A DNA stretch of 64,000 bases from Rhabdothermincola salaria (GCF_021246445.1 NZ_JAJQXW010000001.1:1320168-1384167), one strand, 5' to 3'. Positions 8,476-16,810 are shown, numbered from the stretch's first letter. Notes: a model not told the origin generated them from the letters alone. Program-made: numbers and translations.

Positions 8476-9879
8476 TCAGCCGACCGAGCCCTCCATCTGC
8501 AGCTCGATGAGGCGGCTCCACTCGACCGCGTACTCCATCGGGAGCGTGCGGGTGACGGGCTCGATGAAGCCGTTGACCACCATGCCCATGGCTTGCTCCT
8601 CGGAGAGGCCGCGGCTCATCAGGTAGAAGAGCTGCTCGTCGGCCACCTTGGACACCGTGGCCTCGTGGCCGACGATGGCGTCGCGAGAACCGACCTCCAT
8701 GTAGGGGAAGGTGTCCGAGACGGAATCGTCGTCGAGGATGAGGGCGTCGCACTGCACGTGGCTCTTGCACCCGTAGGCGTCGTCCTCCACCCGCACGAGC
8801 CCTCGGTACGAGGTGCGGCCGCCGTCCTTGGAGATGGACTTGGAGACGATCTTGGAGGTCGTCTCGGGCGCGGCGTGCACCATCTTGGCGCCGGCGTCCT
8901 GGTGCATGCCGTGGCCGGCGTAGGCCACCGACAGGACCTCACCGGAGGCCTTGGGCCCGACCATGTAGACCGCCGGGTACTTCATGGTGAGGCGACTGCC
9001 GATGTTTCCGTCGATCCACTCCATGTGGCCCTCGGTCTCGACCCGGGCCCGCTTGGTCACCAGGTTGAAGACGTTGTTCGACCAGTTCTGGATGGTCGTG
9101 TAGGTGACCCGGGCGCTGGGCTTCACGACGATCTCGACCACTGCGGAGTGCAGGGAGTCCGTGGTGTAGGTGGGTGCCGAGCACCCCTCGATGTAGTGCA
9201 CCGAGCTGCCCTCGTCGGCGATGATGAGAGTGCGTTCGAACTGGCCCATGTTCTCGGCGTTGATGCGGAAGTAGGCCTGCAGCGGCATCTCGACGTGCAC
9301 GCCGGGCGGCACGTAGATGAACGACCCACCGGACCACACCGCCGAGTTCAACGCCGCGAACTTGTTGTCGTTCTTGGGGATCACGGTGCCGAAGTAGGCC
9401 CGCACGATCTCGGGGTACTCGCGCAGCGCGGTGTCCATGTCGGTGAAGATGACGCCCTGGGCCTCGAGGTCCTCGCGGTTCTTGTGGTACACGACCTCGG
9501 ACTCGTACTGGGCGGTGACCCCGGCCAGGTACTTGCGCTCGGCCTCGGGGATGCCCAGCTTCTCGTAGGTCTGCTTGACCGAATCGGGCAGCTCGTCCCA
9601 CGCGTCGACCTGATGGTCGGTGGGCTTGATGTAGTAGAAGATGTCGTCGAAGTAGATCTCCGACATGTCGCCGCCCCAGTTGGGCATCGGGCGCCGCAGG
9701 AAGTGCTGGTAGGACTTCATGCGGTAGTCGCGCATCCAGTCCGGTTCGCCCTTCATCCACGACATCTCGCGGATGATGTCCTCGGTCAGCCCCTTCTTGG
9801 GCTTGAAGACGTAGTCCTCTTCGTCGGACCAACCCAGCTTGTAGCGGCCGAGGTCGAGATCGAGATCGGTGGTGGCCAT
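8476..9879 (-). CDS. sufB: SufB scaffold subunit
   Basis: A 467-aa SufB, the core subunit on which Fe-S clusters form with SufC and SufD. Recognisable segments include [51 protein letters not shown] with a conserved Cys, and the C-terminal [19 protein letters not shown]. The length is standard. In most Actinobacteria sufB and sufD are adjacent; here they are about 500 bp apart with a Cys-rich gene between, and each has its own upstream suf motif. No intein is present. Confidence 0.97.
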   Translation of the reverse strand: MATTDLDLDLGRYKLGWSDEEDYVFKPKKGLTEDIIREMSWMKGEPDWMRDYRMKSYQHFLRRPMPNWGGDMSEIYFDDIFYYIKPTDHQVDAWDELPDSVKQTYEKLGIPEAERKYLAGVTAQYESEVVYHKNREDLEAQGVIFTDMDTALREYPEIVRAYFGTVIPKNDNKFAALNSAVWSGGSFIYVPPGVHVEMPLQAYFRINAENMGQFERTLIIADEGSSVHYIEGCSAPTYTTDSLHSAVVEIVVKPSARVTYTTIQNWSNNVFNLVTKRARVETEGHMEWIDGNIGSRLTMKYPAVYMVGPKASGEVLSVAYAGHGMHQDAGAKMVHAAPETTSKIVSKSISKDGGRTSYRGLVRVEDDAYGCKSHVQCDALILDDDSVSDTFPYMEVGSRDAIVGHEATVSKVADEQLFYLMSRGLSEEQAMGMVVNGFIEPVTRTLPMEYAVEWSRLIELQMEGSVG

Positions 9880-9936
9880 GCGGGCTCGCTCCTGGGATCG
9901 AGGGGGCGGGAGGACGGGGACGTACCCGACACCCGA

Positions 9937-9962
9937 GAATTTCTCCTATGGCGATAGTAACA
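9937..9962. promoter_or_regulatory. suf motif copy 3 and sufB promoter
   Basis: Bases 9937-9958 on the plus strand match the motif core at 21 of 22 positions, so the motif is inverted relative to sufB, unlike copies 1 and 2. On the sufB strand the same bases hold an extended -10 box, TG at 9962-9961 and TACTAT at 9959-9954. The motif therefore covers the -10 and the start of transcription, as expected of a repressor site. The leader would be about 70 nt. Confidence 0.55.
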
Positions 9963-10066
9963 AACCCCGGGGCCGGGACCACCAGTCCGGCGGGGATTTT
10001 CCCGGCATCCCCCGTGCAATCTCCGCGTGGCGGCGGGGAGAGCCCCGTCCGGCGGCGCGGTCGAAC

Positions 10067-10948
10067 TCAGCCGAGCAGGGCGGGGGCCAGACGACGCCAC
10101 TCGTCCATGGGGATGGCCGTGGGCTCGGCCGGCAGGACCTGGACGCAGACGTGGTCGGCACCGGCGGCGTGGTGGGCCGCCACCCGTTCGGCGATGGCGG
10201 CTTCGTCGCCCCAGGCCACGATGGCGTCGACCAGGGCGTCGCTGCCCCCGTCGGCGAAGTCGTCGTCGGTCCAGCCGAACCGCTTCAGGTTGTTGGTGTA
10301 GTTCGGCAGGGTGAGGTACATCGACATGTGGCCCCGGGCGATCTCGCGGGCCTTGGCGGGGTCCGTCTCCAGCACCGCCGCCTGCTCCGGGTAGAGCTTG
10401 GCGTCGGGACCCATCTGCTCGCGGGCGAAGGCCGTGTGCTCCACCGGGATGAAGTAGGGGTGGGCCCCGTCGGTGCGCTCGGCGGCTAGGGCGAGCATCC
10501 TGGGACCGAGCGCGGCGAGGACCCGGTGGGTGTCGGTGGTGGGCGGCGAAGCGGTGAACATGCCGTTGTCCATGGCCTCGAGGTAGGCCTGCATCGCCGA
10601 GAACGGGCGCGAGTAGTCGTGGCCCCGGAGGCCCTCCACCATCACCTGATGGCTCACCCCGAGCCCCATGAGGAAGCGATCGGGGAAGGCCTCGGTGATG
10701 GTGTGCAGCGCCGAGTTGGCGTTGAGGGCGTCGCGGGCCCAGATCGAGGCGATGCCGGTGGCGATGACGATGCGCTCGGTGCCCGAGAGCAAGAGAGTGG
10801 AGTTGACGAACGACTCCCGCCCCACCATCTCGGGGATCCAGATGGCCCCGTACCCGAGCTCCTCGATCTCGGCGGCCACCTCCTGGCTCTGCGCCGAGGG
10901 CACCTGGTCGAGCTGGTACTGCCACAGTCCTACGCGTCCGAGATCCAT
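10067..10948 (-). CDS. LLM-class F420-type oxidoreductase
   Basis: A 293-aa luciferase-like (bacterial TIM-barrel) protein close to the TIGR03620 group: LGYGAIWIPEMVGRESF, IATGIASIWARDA, FPDRFLMGLGVSH and AALGPRMLALAAER. Such enzymes usually use reduced cofactor F420; the substrate is unknown. A TAGGGT box 6 nt before ATG 10948 fits leaderless transcription. It is divergent from the DUF2752 gene, with 78 bp between starts. Confidence 0.88.
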   Translation of the reverse strand: MDLGRVGLWQYQLDQVPSAQSQEVAAEIEELGYGAIWIPEMVGRESFVNSTLLLSGTERIVIATGIASIWARDALNANSALHTITEAFPDRFLMGLGVSHQVMVEGLRGHDYSRPFSAMQAYLEAMDNGMFTASPPTTDTHRVLAALGPRMLALAAERTDGAHPYFIPVEHTAFAREQMGPDAKLYPEQAAVLETDPAKAREIARGHMSMYLTLPNYTNNLKRFGWTDDDFADGGSDALVDAIVAWGDEAAIAERVAAHHAAGADHVCVQVLPAEPTAIPMDEWRRLAPALLG

Positions 10949-11026
10949 GCCCCGACCCTACGCAACCAGCGCCGCACCGAGGGGATGGCCCGCGACCGCG
11001 GGATCCCCGTGCCTACACTCGAGGAC

Positions 11027-11536
11027 GTGAGTCTGGCGCCCCCACCCCCACCGCCGCCGCCGGTGCGCGACGACGACCGTGCCGATGTCGACACCGCCGG
11101 CGTGGGCACCGTTGCGCCGGGTGGCGTGTCGTGGTGGAGGATCGGCGCGCTCGGTGCCACCGCCCTGGCCGGGTGCGCCTACGTGGCCCTCTACGACCCC
11201 AACAGCTCCTCGTCGCTCTACCCGGCGTGCCCCTTCTTGGCCGTCACCGGCCTCGACTGCCCGGGCTGCGGCATCACCCGGGCGCTGCACGCCCTGGTCA
11301 CCGGCAACCCCCTGCAGGCGCTCGACCACAACGCCCTGTTCGTGCTGGCGCTGCCCTTCTTGCTCTTCTGGGCCGTGCGCAGCCTCCTGTTCGGGACCCA
11401 GCCCCGGAACCGGGCTCCCACGTGGCGCTGGACGCCCACCATGACGTGGGCGGCCGTCACGCTGGTGGGCGGGTTCTGGGTGATCCGCAACCTGCCGTGG
11501 TCGCCGTTCGACTGGTTGGCGTCCGGGTTGCTCTGA
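11027..11536 (+). CDS. DUF2752 membrane protein
   Basis: A 169-aa protein with the DUF2752 signature YPACPFLAVTGLDCPGCG followed by ITRALHAL. There are three likely membrane segments: WRIGALGATALAGCAYVAL near residue 45, NALFVLALPFLLFWAV near 105, and TMTWAAVTLVGGFWVI near 140. The N-terminus is proline-rich and disordered. The three closely placed cysteines are the family hallmark, but the function is unknown. GTG 11027 has a TACACT -10 box 7 nt upstream; the longer upstream frame is not supported. Confidence 0.85.
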   Translation: MSLAPPPPPPPPVRDDDRADVDTAGVGTVAPGGVSWWRIGALGATALAGCAYVALYDPNSSSSLYPACPFLAVTGLDCPGCGITRALHALVTGNPLQALDHNALFVLALPFLLFWAVRSLLFGTQPRNRAPTWRWTPTMTWAAVTLVGGFWVIRNLPWSPFDWLASGLL

Positions 11537-11558
11537 GCCCACACCGCTCCGGCGCCGA

Positions 11559-11575
11559 CGCTCGTGGTGCGAGCG
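11559..11575. terminator. Hairpin between convergent genes
   Basis: CGCTCG and CGAGCG form a 6-bp stem with a 5-nt TGGTG loop between the ends of the DUF2752 gene and the convergent gamma-carbonic anhydrase gene. There is no T-tract, which is common for high-GC terminators. It could act in both directions. Confidence 0.35.
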
Positions 11576-11615
11576 CCGCCGAACCGGAGCACCTCGGACC
11601 GAACGATGCGAGCGC

Positions 11616-12134
11616 TCAGTCGAGACGACGCAGCTCGGCCCTGTAGCGCTGGCCCTTCTTCACGTAGTCGCCGGCGGCGTAGAGGATGCCGTCGAGCTTG
11701 CCAGTGCCCTCGCGCAGCTTGGCGGGCACGCCGAGGGCCATCATCCCGGTGGGGACCTCCATGCGATCGGGCACGACTGCGTTGGAGCCGACCAGGGCCC
11801 CCGAACGCACGATGGCCTCGTGCAGCACCACCGAGCCGTTGCCGACCAGCGCGGCGTCCTCGATGGTGCACCCCTCGAGGTGGACGATGTGGCCGATCAC
11901 GCAGTCGTCGCCCACCAGGGTGGGGCGGGTGGGGATGCAGTGCACCACCGAGCCGTCCTGGATGGACGTGCGCGCCCCGATCACGATCCCCCCGTTGTCG
12001 CCCCGAAGGACCGAACAGGGCCAGATCGTGGACTCCGCGCCGATCTCGACGTCGCCGATGACGACGGCGTCGGGGTGCACGAACGCCGACGGGTGGATGC
12101 GGGGTTCGACGTCGCCGAGGGCGTAGATCGCCAT
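11616..12134 (-). CDS. Gamma-carbonic anhydrase family protein (left-handed beta-helix)
   Basis: A 172-aa hexapeptide-repeat protein of the gamma-CA/PaaY/YrdA group. It opens MAIYALGDVEPRIHPSAFVHP and has VVHCIPTRPTLVGDD and CVIGHIVHLEGC, which give the three zinc histidines of the trimer interface. It ends with a C-terminal helix. Members hydrate CO2 or hydrolyse CoA thioesters in the cytosol; activity cannot be assigned. The start lies 8 nt after the flavin reductase stop, so the two are cotranscribed. Confidence 0.9.
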   Translation of the reverse strand: MAIYALGDVEPRIHPSAFVHPDAVVIGDVEIGAESTIWPCSVLRGDNGGIVIGARTSIQDGSVVHCIPTRPTLVGDDCVIGHIVHLEGCTIEDAALVGNGSVVLHEAIVRSGALVGSNAVVPDRMEVPTGMMALGVPAKLREGTGKLDGILYAAGDYVKKGQRYRAELRRLD

Positions 12135-12142
12135 TGGGCGAT

Positions 12143-12637
12143 CTAGATGGTGTAGCGGCCGTAGCCGCCACGGAAGAACAGCAGCGGCCCGCCCTCGTGG
12201 CGCACCTCGAGGTCGTGCACGGCCCCGATGACGACGTAGTGGTCGCCGGCCTCGACGACGTCGGCCACGGTGCAGTCGACGTAGGCGAGGACCCCGTCGA
12301 TGATGGGCGAACCGTTGCCCGACTTCCGCCAACCGACCTCGGCGAACTTGTCGGCGGCGCTCGACGCGAAGACCCGGCAGACGTCCTCTTGGTCCTCGGC
12401 CAGGATGTTGACGCAGAAGGCACCGGACTGCTGGATCTTGGGCCACGTGCTCGACTGCTTCCCCGGGCAGAACAGCACCTGCGGGGGCTCGAGCGACAGC
12501 GAGGCGAACGATCCGACGGCGAGGCCGACCGGCGTGTCCTCGTACATCGAGGAGATGACCGTCACCCCGGTCGGGAAGTGCCCGAGGACCTGACGGAACT
12601 TGGCCGAATCGAAGCTGGGGACGTGTTCTGGGCTCAC
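12143..12637 (-). CDS. Flavin reductase-like, FMN-binding protein
   Basis: A 164-aa split-barrel flavin reductase domain: FRQVLGHFPTGVTVISS, TPVGLAVGSFASLSLEPPQV, FCVNILAEDQEDVCRVFA. These enzymes reduce FMN or FAD with NAD(P)H to supply a two-component monooxygenase. No partner monooxygenase is adjacent; the neighbouring LLM protein looks F420-type. The GTG start has a TAGACT -10 box 9 nt upstream. Confidence 0.9.
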   Translation of the reverse strand: MSPEHVPSFDSAKFRQVLGHFPTGVTVISSMYEDTPVGLAVGSFASLSLEPPQVLFCPGKQSSTWPKIQQSGAFCVNILAEDQEDVCRVFASSAADKFAEVGWRKSGNGSPIIDGVLAYVDCTVADVVEAGDHYVVIGAVHDLEVRHEGGPLLFFRGGYGRYTI

Positions 12638-12649
12638 AAGGAGGCGAGT

Positions 12650-13504
12650 CTAGGCCCCCACCGATGCCCGCTCGACGGAGACGGTGAGCCCCTCGGCGGC
12701 GGCGAACACCTTCGGGACCCCCCGTTCGCGCGCCCTCTCGGCTGCGGCGAGCTCCAGCAGATCGACGCTCTCGTCGTCGTGGCCGGGGTCGTGGTGGAAC
12801 AGCGCCAGCGCCCGCACGCCCGCCTCCGCCGCCACGTGCACGGCGTAGTCGACGGTGCAGTGGCCCCAGTGCGCCCGCAGGACGAACTCGTCGGGCGTGT
12901 ACTGGGCGTCGTGGATCAAGAGGTCGGCACCCTGGCACAGCGAGAGCACGGCCGGAGCGATGTGGCTGGGGTCGTCGACCGGCTGTTGGTGGTCGCTGAT
13001 GTAGACGACGGCGACGCCGTCACGCTCGATGCGGTACCCGAACGTCTCGCCGGTGTGGGGCACCAGGGCGGCGGTGACCGACGCCCCGGCGATCTGGTGG
13101 GTGCCGGCCGGGAGGGTGACGAACACGATGTCGCCGGAGAGCTCGTGGGCCCGTACCGGGAAGAACGGCGGGGCCATGAGCTGGTCGAAGGCCTCACCGA
13201 AGCTGCGGGAGCCGTCGGCCGGACCGTAGACGGTCAGCTCGGCCCCCGGCGAGAGCAGCGGAGGGCAGAAGGGCAGGCCCTGGACGTGGTCCCAGTGCAG
13301 GTGGGTGACGAGGGCGTGGGCCCGCATCATCTCGCCCTCGGCCTGGTCGAGACCGAAGAAGCGCAGACCGGTGCCCAGGTCGAGCAGGATCGGATCGGCA
13401 CCGGGAGCCCGCAGCACCACGCAGGACGTGTTGCCGCCGTACCGACGGTTCTCGTCGCACGAGCAGGGAGTGGAACCTCGGACTCCGTAGAACGTCACGT
13501 CCAA
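12650..13504 (-). CDS. MBL-fold metallo-hydrolase, RNase Z/phosphodiesterase-like
   Basis: A 284-aa MBL protein starting FYGVRGSTPCSCDENRRYGG, a hallmark of the RNase Z-like branch that also includes cyclic-nucleotide phosphodiesterases. Zinc ligands are visible in THLHWDHVQG, VPHTGETFGY, ISDHQQ and LIHDAQYT; the final His is in WGHCT. It lacks the long flexible arm of true tRNA-processing RNase Z. TTG 13504 is preferred because GGAG lies 8 nt upstream; GTG 13498 is possible. It is divergent from the selenoprotein operon. Confidence 0.8.
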   Translation of the reverse strand: MDVTFYGVRGSTPCSCDENRRYGGNTSCVVLRAPGADPILLDLGTGLRFFGLDQAEGEMMRAHALVTHLHWDHVQGLPFCPPLLSPGAELTVYGPADGSRSFGEAFDQLMAPPFFPVRAHELSGDIVFVTLPAGTHQIAGASVTAALVPHTGETFGYRIERDGVAVVYISDHQQPVDDPSHIAPAVLSLCQGADLLIHDAQYTPDEFVLRAHWGHCTVDYAVHVAAEAGVRALALFHHDPGHDDESVDLLELAAAERARERGVPKVFAAAEGLTVSVERASVGA

Positions 13505-13602
13505 ACGAGTAACTCCCCCTCGCGAGTGCCCGGCCGAGGGTAAACCACCGTGTCGAGCGCGTGAACCCCGAGTGACAAGTCTCACATCGACTCCGGGACC
13601 GG

Positions 13603-13709
13603 TAGCTTCGCGCACCATGCAGGGGGACACGATCCGCACCGGACGAGCCGGGGGCGCCGGCGGCCACCCCAGGGGCACCCGCGCCGGGCGCGAGAGGGAG
13701 CCAGGATGA
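13603..13709 (+). CDS. Possible 30-aa leader peptide of the UGSC operon
   Basis: An ATG at 13617 opens a 30-codon frame that ends at 13709, its TGA overlapping the ATG of the next gene (ATGA). A TAGCTT -10 box (13603-13608, included here) lies 8 nt before it, the leaderless spacing used by many genes in the window. The peptide is Gly- and Arg-rich, with six Arg and ten Gly, and resembles no protein. It could couple translation or act as a regulatory leader. It may also be chance. Confidence 0.35.
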
Positions 13710-15184
13710 GCGACGACGCACCAGCCGCCGTCTCGGCGGAGACGACCCCGCCGGACCTGCCCGACGACGGCCTGGTGGTGGTCGTCAAGCGGGACTGCCC
13801 CACCTGCCTGCTGGTCGTCCCCGTCCTCGAGCAGTTGGCCGACGACGGGGAGCTCACCGTGCTCGTCCAGGACGACACCGAGCCCTTCGCCCATCTCCCC
13901 CGCTGCTCGGCCGACGACGACCTCGACGTCTCGTGGGCGCTGCAGGTGACCACCGTGCCGACCCTCGTGCGGCGCCAGGGCGGTCAGGAGGTGGCCCGCA
14001 CCGAGGGGTGGCTCCGCGAGGAGTGGCAGGGCCTCACCGGGCGGTCGGACCTCGGCCCGCAGCTCCCCGACTTCCGTCCGGGGTGCGGCTCGCTCAGCGA
14101 GGAGCCCGCCCGATGGGCTCGTCTCCAGGTCCGCCACGAGGGCGGCCGGCTCCGCTCCCGCCGCATCCAGATCTCCGCCCTCGACGACGAGATGGAGTCG
14201 CTGTTCGAGCGGGGCTTCACCGATGGCCTCCCCGTGGTGCCACCCACGCCCGAGCGCGTGCTGCGCATGCTCGACGCCACCTCCCGGTCGCCCGACGACC
14301 TGGTGGCCGTGGTACCACCCGACCTGGTGGAGTGCACGGTCGAGAAGGTGGCGATCAACGCGGTGATGGCGGGCTGCAAGCCCGAGTACCTCCCCGTGGT
14401 GCTGACCGCCGTCGAAGCGGCCTGCACCGACGAGTTCAACATCCACGGGGTCCTGGCCACGACCTGGTTCGCCGGGCCGCTCGTGGTCGTCAACGGCCCG
14501 ATGGCGCGAGCCATCGGCATGAACAGCGGCATCAACGCGCTCGGCCAGGGCAACCGGGCCAACGCCACCATCGGGCGAGCCCTGCAGCTGGTGATCCGCA
14601 ACGTGGGCGGCGGCCGGCCGGGCGGCATCGATCGGGCCACGCTCGGCAACCCCGGCAAGTACACCTTCTGCTTCGCCGAGGACGAGGAGGGGTCCCCCTG
14701 GGAGTCCCTGGCCACCGAACGCGGCGTCGCCGAGGACCGCTCGGCGGTCACGCTCTTCGCCGCCGAGGGCGTGCGCGGGCTCGCCGACCAGGACTCCCGC
14801 ACCCCGGAATCGCTGGCCCGCACGTTCGCCGCCTGCCTGCGCACCGTGGCCCACCCCCGGGCCCTCGTCGCCTTCGACGCCATGGTGGTCGTGAGCCCGG
14901 AGCACGGTCGGGTCTTCGCCGAGGCCGGGTGGAGCAAGGCCCGCCTGCACCGGGAGCTCGCCGAGCTGTTGATGACCGACACCGACTCCGTCCTCAAGGG
15001 CCTCGACGGCATGGCCCCGGGCCTCGACCCCTCCCTCGCCGGCCTCCGGCTGCCCAAGTTCCGCGACGGCGGGCTGCTCATCACCTACGCCGGCGGCGGG
15101 GCGGGCATGTTCAGTGCCATCATCGGCTCCTGGGCCTCTGGCGCCATCGGCAGCCAACCCGTCACCTTGGAGGTGCGTCCGTGA
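13706..15184 (+). CDS. Thioredoxin-domain protein of the UGSC selenoprotein operon
   Basis: A 492-aa two-part protein. Residues about 22-115 form a thioredoxin fold with the active site CPTC (C31, C34) and the cis-proline in TTVPTL. The C-terminal 340 residues form a large domain of unknown function with LFERGFTDGLPVVPPTPERV, VAINAVMAGCKPEYLPVV, NSGINALGQGNRANATIGRA and a Gly-rich end LLITYAGGGAGMFSAIIG. Its stop overlaps the GTG of the UGSC selenoprotein (GTGA). A thioredoxin donor fused to this domain and coupled to a Sec protein suggests a redox enzyme system; the substrate is unknown. Confidence 0.75.
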   Translation: MSDDAPAAVSAETTPPDLPDDGLVVVVKRDCPTCLLVVPVLEQLADDGELTVLVQDDTEPFAHLPRCSADDDLDVSWALQVTTVPTLVRRQGGQEVARTEGWLREEWQGLTGRSDLGPQLPDFRPGCGSLSEEPARWARLQVRHEGGRLRSRRIQISALDDEMESLFERGFTDGLPVVPPTPERVLRMLDATSRSPDDLVAVVPPDLVECTVEKVAINAVMAGCKPEYLPVVLTAVEAACTDEFNIHGVLATTWFAGPLVVVNGPMARAIGMNSGINALGQGNRANATIGRALQLVIRNVGGGRPGGIDRATLGNPGKYTFCFAEDEEGSPWESLATERGVAEDRSAVTLFAAEGVRGLADQDSRTPESLARTFAACLRTVAHPRALVAFDAMVVVSPEHGRVFAEAGWSKARLHRELAELLMTDTDSVLKGLDGMAPGLDPSLAGLRLPKFRDGGLLITYAGGGAGMFSAIIGSWASGAIGSQPVTLEVRP

Positions 15185-15714
15185 CCGACCACGAGGGACT
15201 GACCGTGCTCGACCCCACCGGCGAGCTCCGGCCCACCCCGCGGGAGCGGGCCCCGCGGGTCGCCTCCCTCGAGGGTCGCCGAGTGGGCCTGCTCGACATC
15301 ACCAAGGCACGCGGCGACGTCTTCCTCGATCGGGTCGAGGAGCACCTGGCCCGCCGGGGGGCGGTGGTGAGCCGCTACCGCAAGCCCACCTTCACCAAGC
15401 CGGCGCCCGTCGACCTGCGCCAGGAGATCGCCATGCAGTGCGAGGTGGTCATCGAGGCGCTCGCCGACTGAGGGAGCTGCACGTCGTGCAGTGTGCACGA
15501 CATCGTGGATCTCGAGAGCCGGGGCGTGGTGGGCGTGTTCGTCGCCTCCACCGAGTTCGTCGACGCCGCCGCCACCCAGTCGTCGGCCCGGGGGGCCGAC
15601 CCGGCTGCGGTCTTCGTCGCCCATCCCATCCAGGACCGCACCGACGACGAGATCCGGGCCCTGGCCGACGACGCCGTCGACGCCATCGTGGCCGCCCTCA
15701 CCACCGAGTCCTGA
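15181..15714 (+). CDS. UGSC-family selenoprotein (in-frame UGA = Sec97)
   Basis: Ordinary translation stops at TGA 15469-15471 after 96 codons (ending VVIEALAD). The frame then continues without a break as GSCTSCSVHDIVDLESRG to a stop at 15712-15714. Reading UGA as selenocysteine gives ALAD-U-GSC-TSC-SVHD in one 177-aa protein, matching the UGSC (seleno)protein family whose motif gives it its name. U97, C100 and C103 would make a selenenyl-sulfide redox centre. The protein is hydrophilic apart from short core strands and is likely cytosolic. It overlaps the thioredoxin-domain gene by 4 nt. Standard gene callers would split or truncate it. Confidence 0.88.
15472..15501 (+). promoter_or_regulatory. 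Bacterial SECIS element
   Basis: Eleven nt after the UGA a perfect 8-bp stem begins: GTCGTGCA (15483-15490), loop GTG (15491-15493), TGCACGAC (15494-15501). The UGA-to-loop distance is 19 nt, within the range known for bacterial SECIS elements, and the loop starts with G followed by U, the bases SelB reads in the E. coli fdhF element. An overlapping alternative stem, CTGCAC/GTGCAG at 15477-15491, is shorter. Confidence 0.75.
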
Positions 15715-15716
15715 CC

Positions 15717-15735
15717 GGCCCGGCCCTCCCGGGCC
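15717..15735. terminator. GC hairpin after the selenoprotein gene
   Basis: GGCCCGG, loop CCCTC, CCGGGCC: a 7-bp perfect stem starting 3 nt after the selenoprotein stop and before the convergent mutY. No T-tract follows. It is a likely factor-assisted or high-GC terminator for the UGSC operon. Confidence 0.45.
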
Positions 15736-15788
15736 GCCCGGGCGGCGACGCGGACGCCGAGGGATCGGCGACCCGGTGTGGCTCTGCG

Positions 15789-16730
15789 CTACGACGGCAG
15801 GGTGAGACGCCCGTCGGCGGTGAAGGTCGCCAGGCGATCTCGCACCAACGACTCGGCGGCGCGGGTCGCCGAGTCGTCGGTCCACTCGTGGGACGCAGCG
15901 GAGCCGTCGGCGGGGCCGACATCGGCCTCGGTGTCGGCTCGACCGTCGCAGAGGGCCCGCCACTGCGACGGGTCGGGCCGCTGACCGGCCCGCAGGGCGT
16001 CGAGCAGGCGGGCCCGACCCTGGCGGAACGACCCCTCGAAGCGGCTCTGGGGCCGGCTGACCGCATGGGAGCCGAGCGCGGGGTCGGGGTCGGGACGGCC
16101 GGCCTGCCACCACCGGCAGGTCGACGCGACCGGGCAGCGTTCGCAGGCCGGCGACCGCTTGGTGCACACGGTGGCGCCGAGGTCGAGGAGGGCCTGGTTC
16201 CACTGCCAGCCCTCCCCTTCGGGCACCAGCTCGTCGGCGGCCGCCTGGGCCTGGCGGGCGGTGAGCGCCGTCCCGGCCGTGCGGGCCAGGATGCGACCCA
16301 CGTTGGTGTCCACCACGGCGACGTCGCGCTCGAAGGCGAAGGCCAACACTGCCCGAGCCGTGTAGGGCCCGACCCCCGGGAGAGCCAGGAGGGCGGGGAG
16401 GTCGTCGGGGAAGGTGCCGTCGTGGTCGTCGAGCACGGCGGCGGCACACCCGTGGAGGGCCACCGCCCGGCGGTTGTAGCCGAGCCCGGCCCATTCCTCG
16501 ACGACCGCGCCCGACCCGGCGGCGACGCAGCTCTCGACGTCGGGGAAGCGGTCCAGGAAGCGGCGCCAACGGGGCACCACCCGATCGACCTGGGTCTGTT
16601 GCAGCATCACCTCGCTGACCAGCACGGCCCAGGGGTCCCGGGTGCGACGCCATGGGAGGTCGCGGCGGGTGGCCTCCCACCAGCCGAGGACCTCGTGGCT
16701 CGCCTCGGCCTGCGACCGACTCCCGCTCAT
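15789..16730 (-). CDS. mutY: A/G-specific adenine DNA glycosylase MutY
   Basis: A 313-aa MutY that removes adenine mispaired with 8-oxoguanine. The helix-hairpin-helix motif is LPGVGPYTARAVLAFAF, the catalytic Asp is in AVVDTNVGRIL, and the [4Fe-4S] ligands follow the C-x6-C-x2-C-x5-C rule in CTKRSPACERCPVASTC. LVSEVMLQQTQVDRVVPRW is the QQTQV signature. The C-terminal region is shorter than the full E. coli NUDIX-like domain, as in other Actinobacteria. ATG 16730 is preferred over GTG 16736. Confidence 0.95.
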   Translation of the reverse strand: MSGSRSQAEASHEVLGWWEATRRDLPWRRTRDPWAVLVSEVMLQQTQVDRVVPRWRRFLDRFPDVESCVAAGSGAVVEEWAGLGYNRRAVALHGCAAAVLDDHDGTFPDDLPALLALPGVGPYTARAVLAFAFERDVAVVDTNVGRILARTAGTALTARQAQAAADELVPEGEGWQWNQALLDLGATVCTKRSPACERCPVASTCRWWQAGRPDPDPALGSHAVSRPQSRFEGSFRQGRARLLDALRAGQRPDPSQWRALCDGRADTEADVGPADGSAASHEWTDDSATRAAESLVRDRLATFTADGRLTLPS

Positions 16731-16755
16731 GGCCACGAGTGTGGCCCAGACCGCC

Positions 16756-16773
16756 GGTCCGACGGCTCGGACC
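16756..16773. terminator. Hairpin after the MaoC gene
   Basis: GGTCCGA, loop CGGC, TCGGACC: a 7-bp perfect stem with a tetraloop, 38 nt past the stop of the MaoC gene on the minus strand and upstream of mutY. It probably separates the two transcription units. No T-tract. Confidence 0.4.
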
Positions 16774-16810
16774 GACGGCTCGGGCCGACCGCGGCCGCTC
16801 GTCTCGGCGC

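Noticed and set aside
13984-15084. Minus-strand frame opposite the thioredoxin-domain gene
   Set aside because: It is Ser/Arg/Pro-rich shadow sequence with no motif.
15181-15471. A truncated 96-aa gene or pseudogene ending at TGA
   Set aside because: The frame continues with the conserved GSC motif and a SECIS hairpin follows, so selenocysteine readthrough explains it better than decay.
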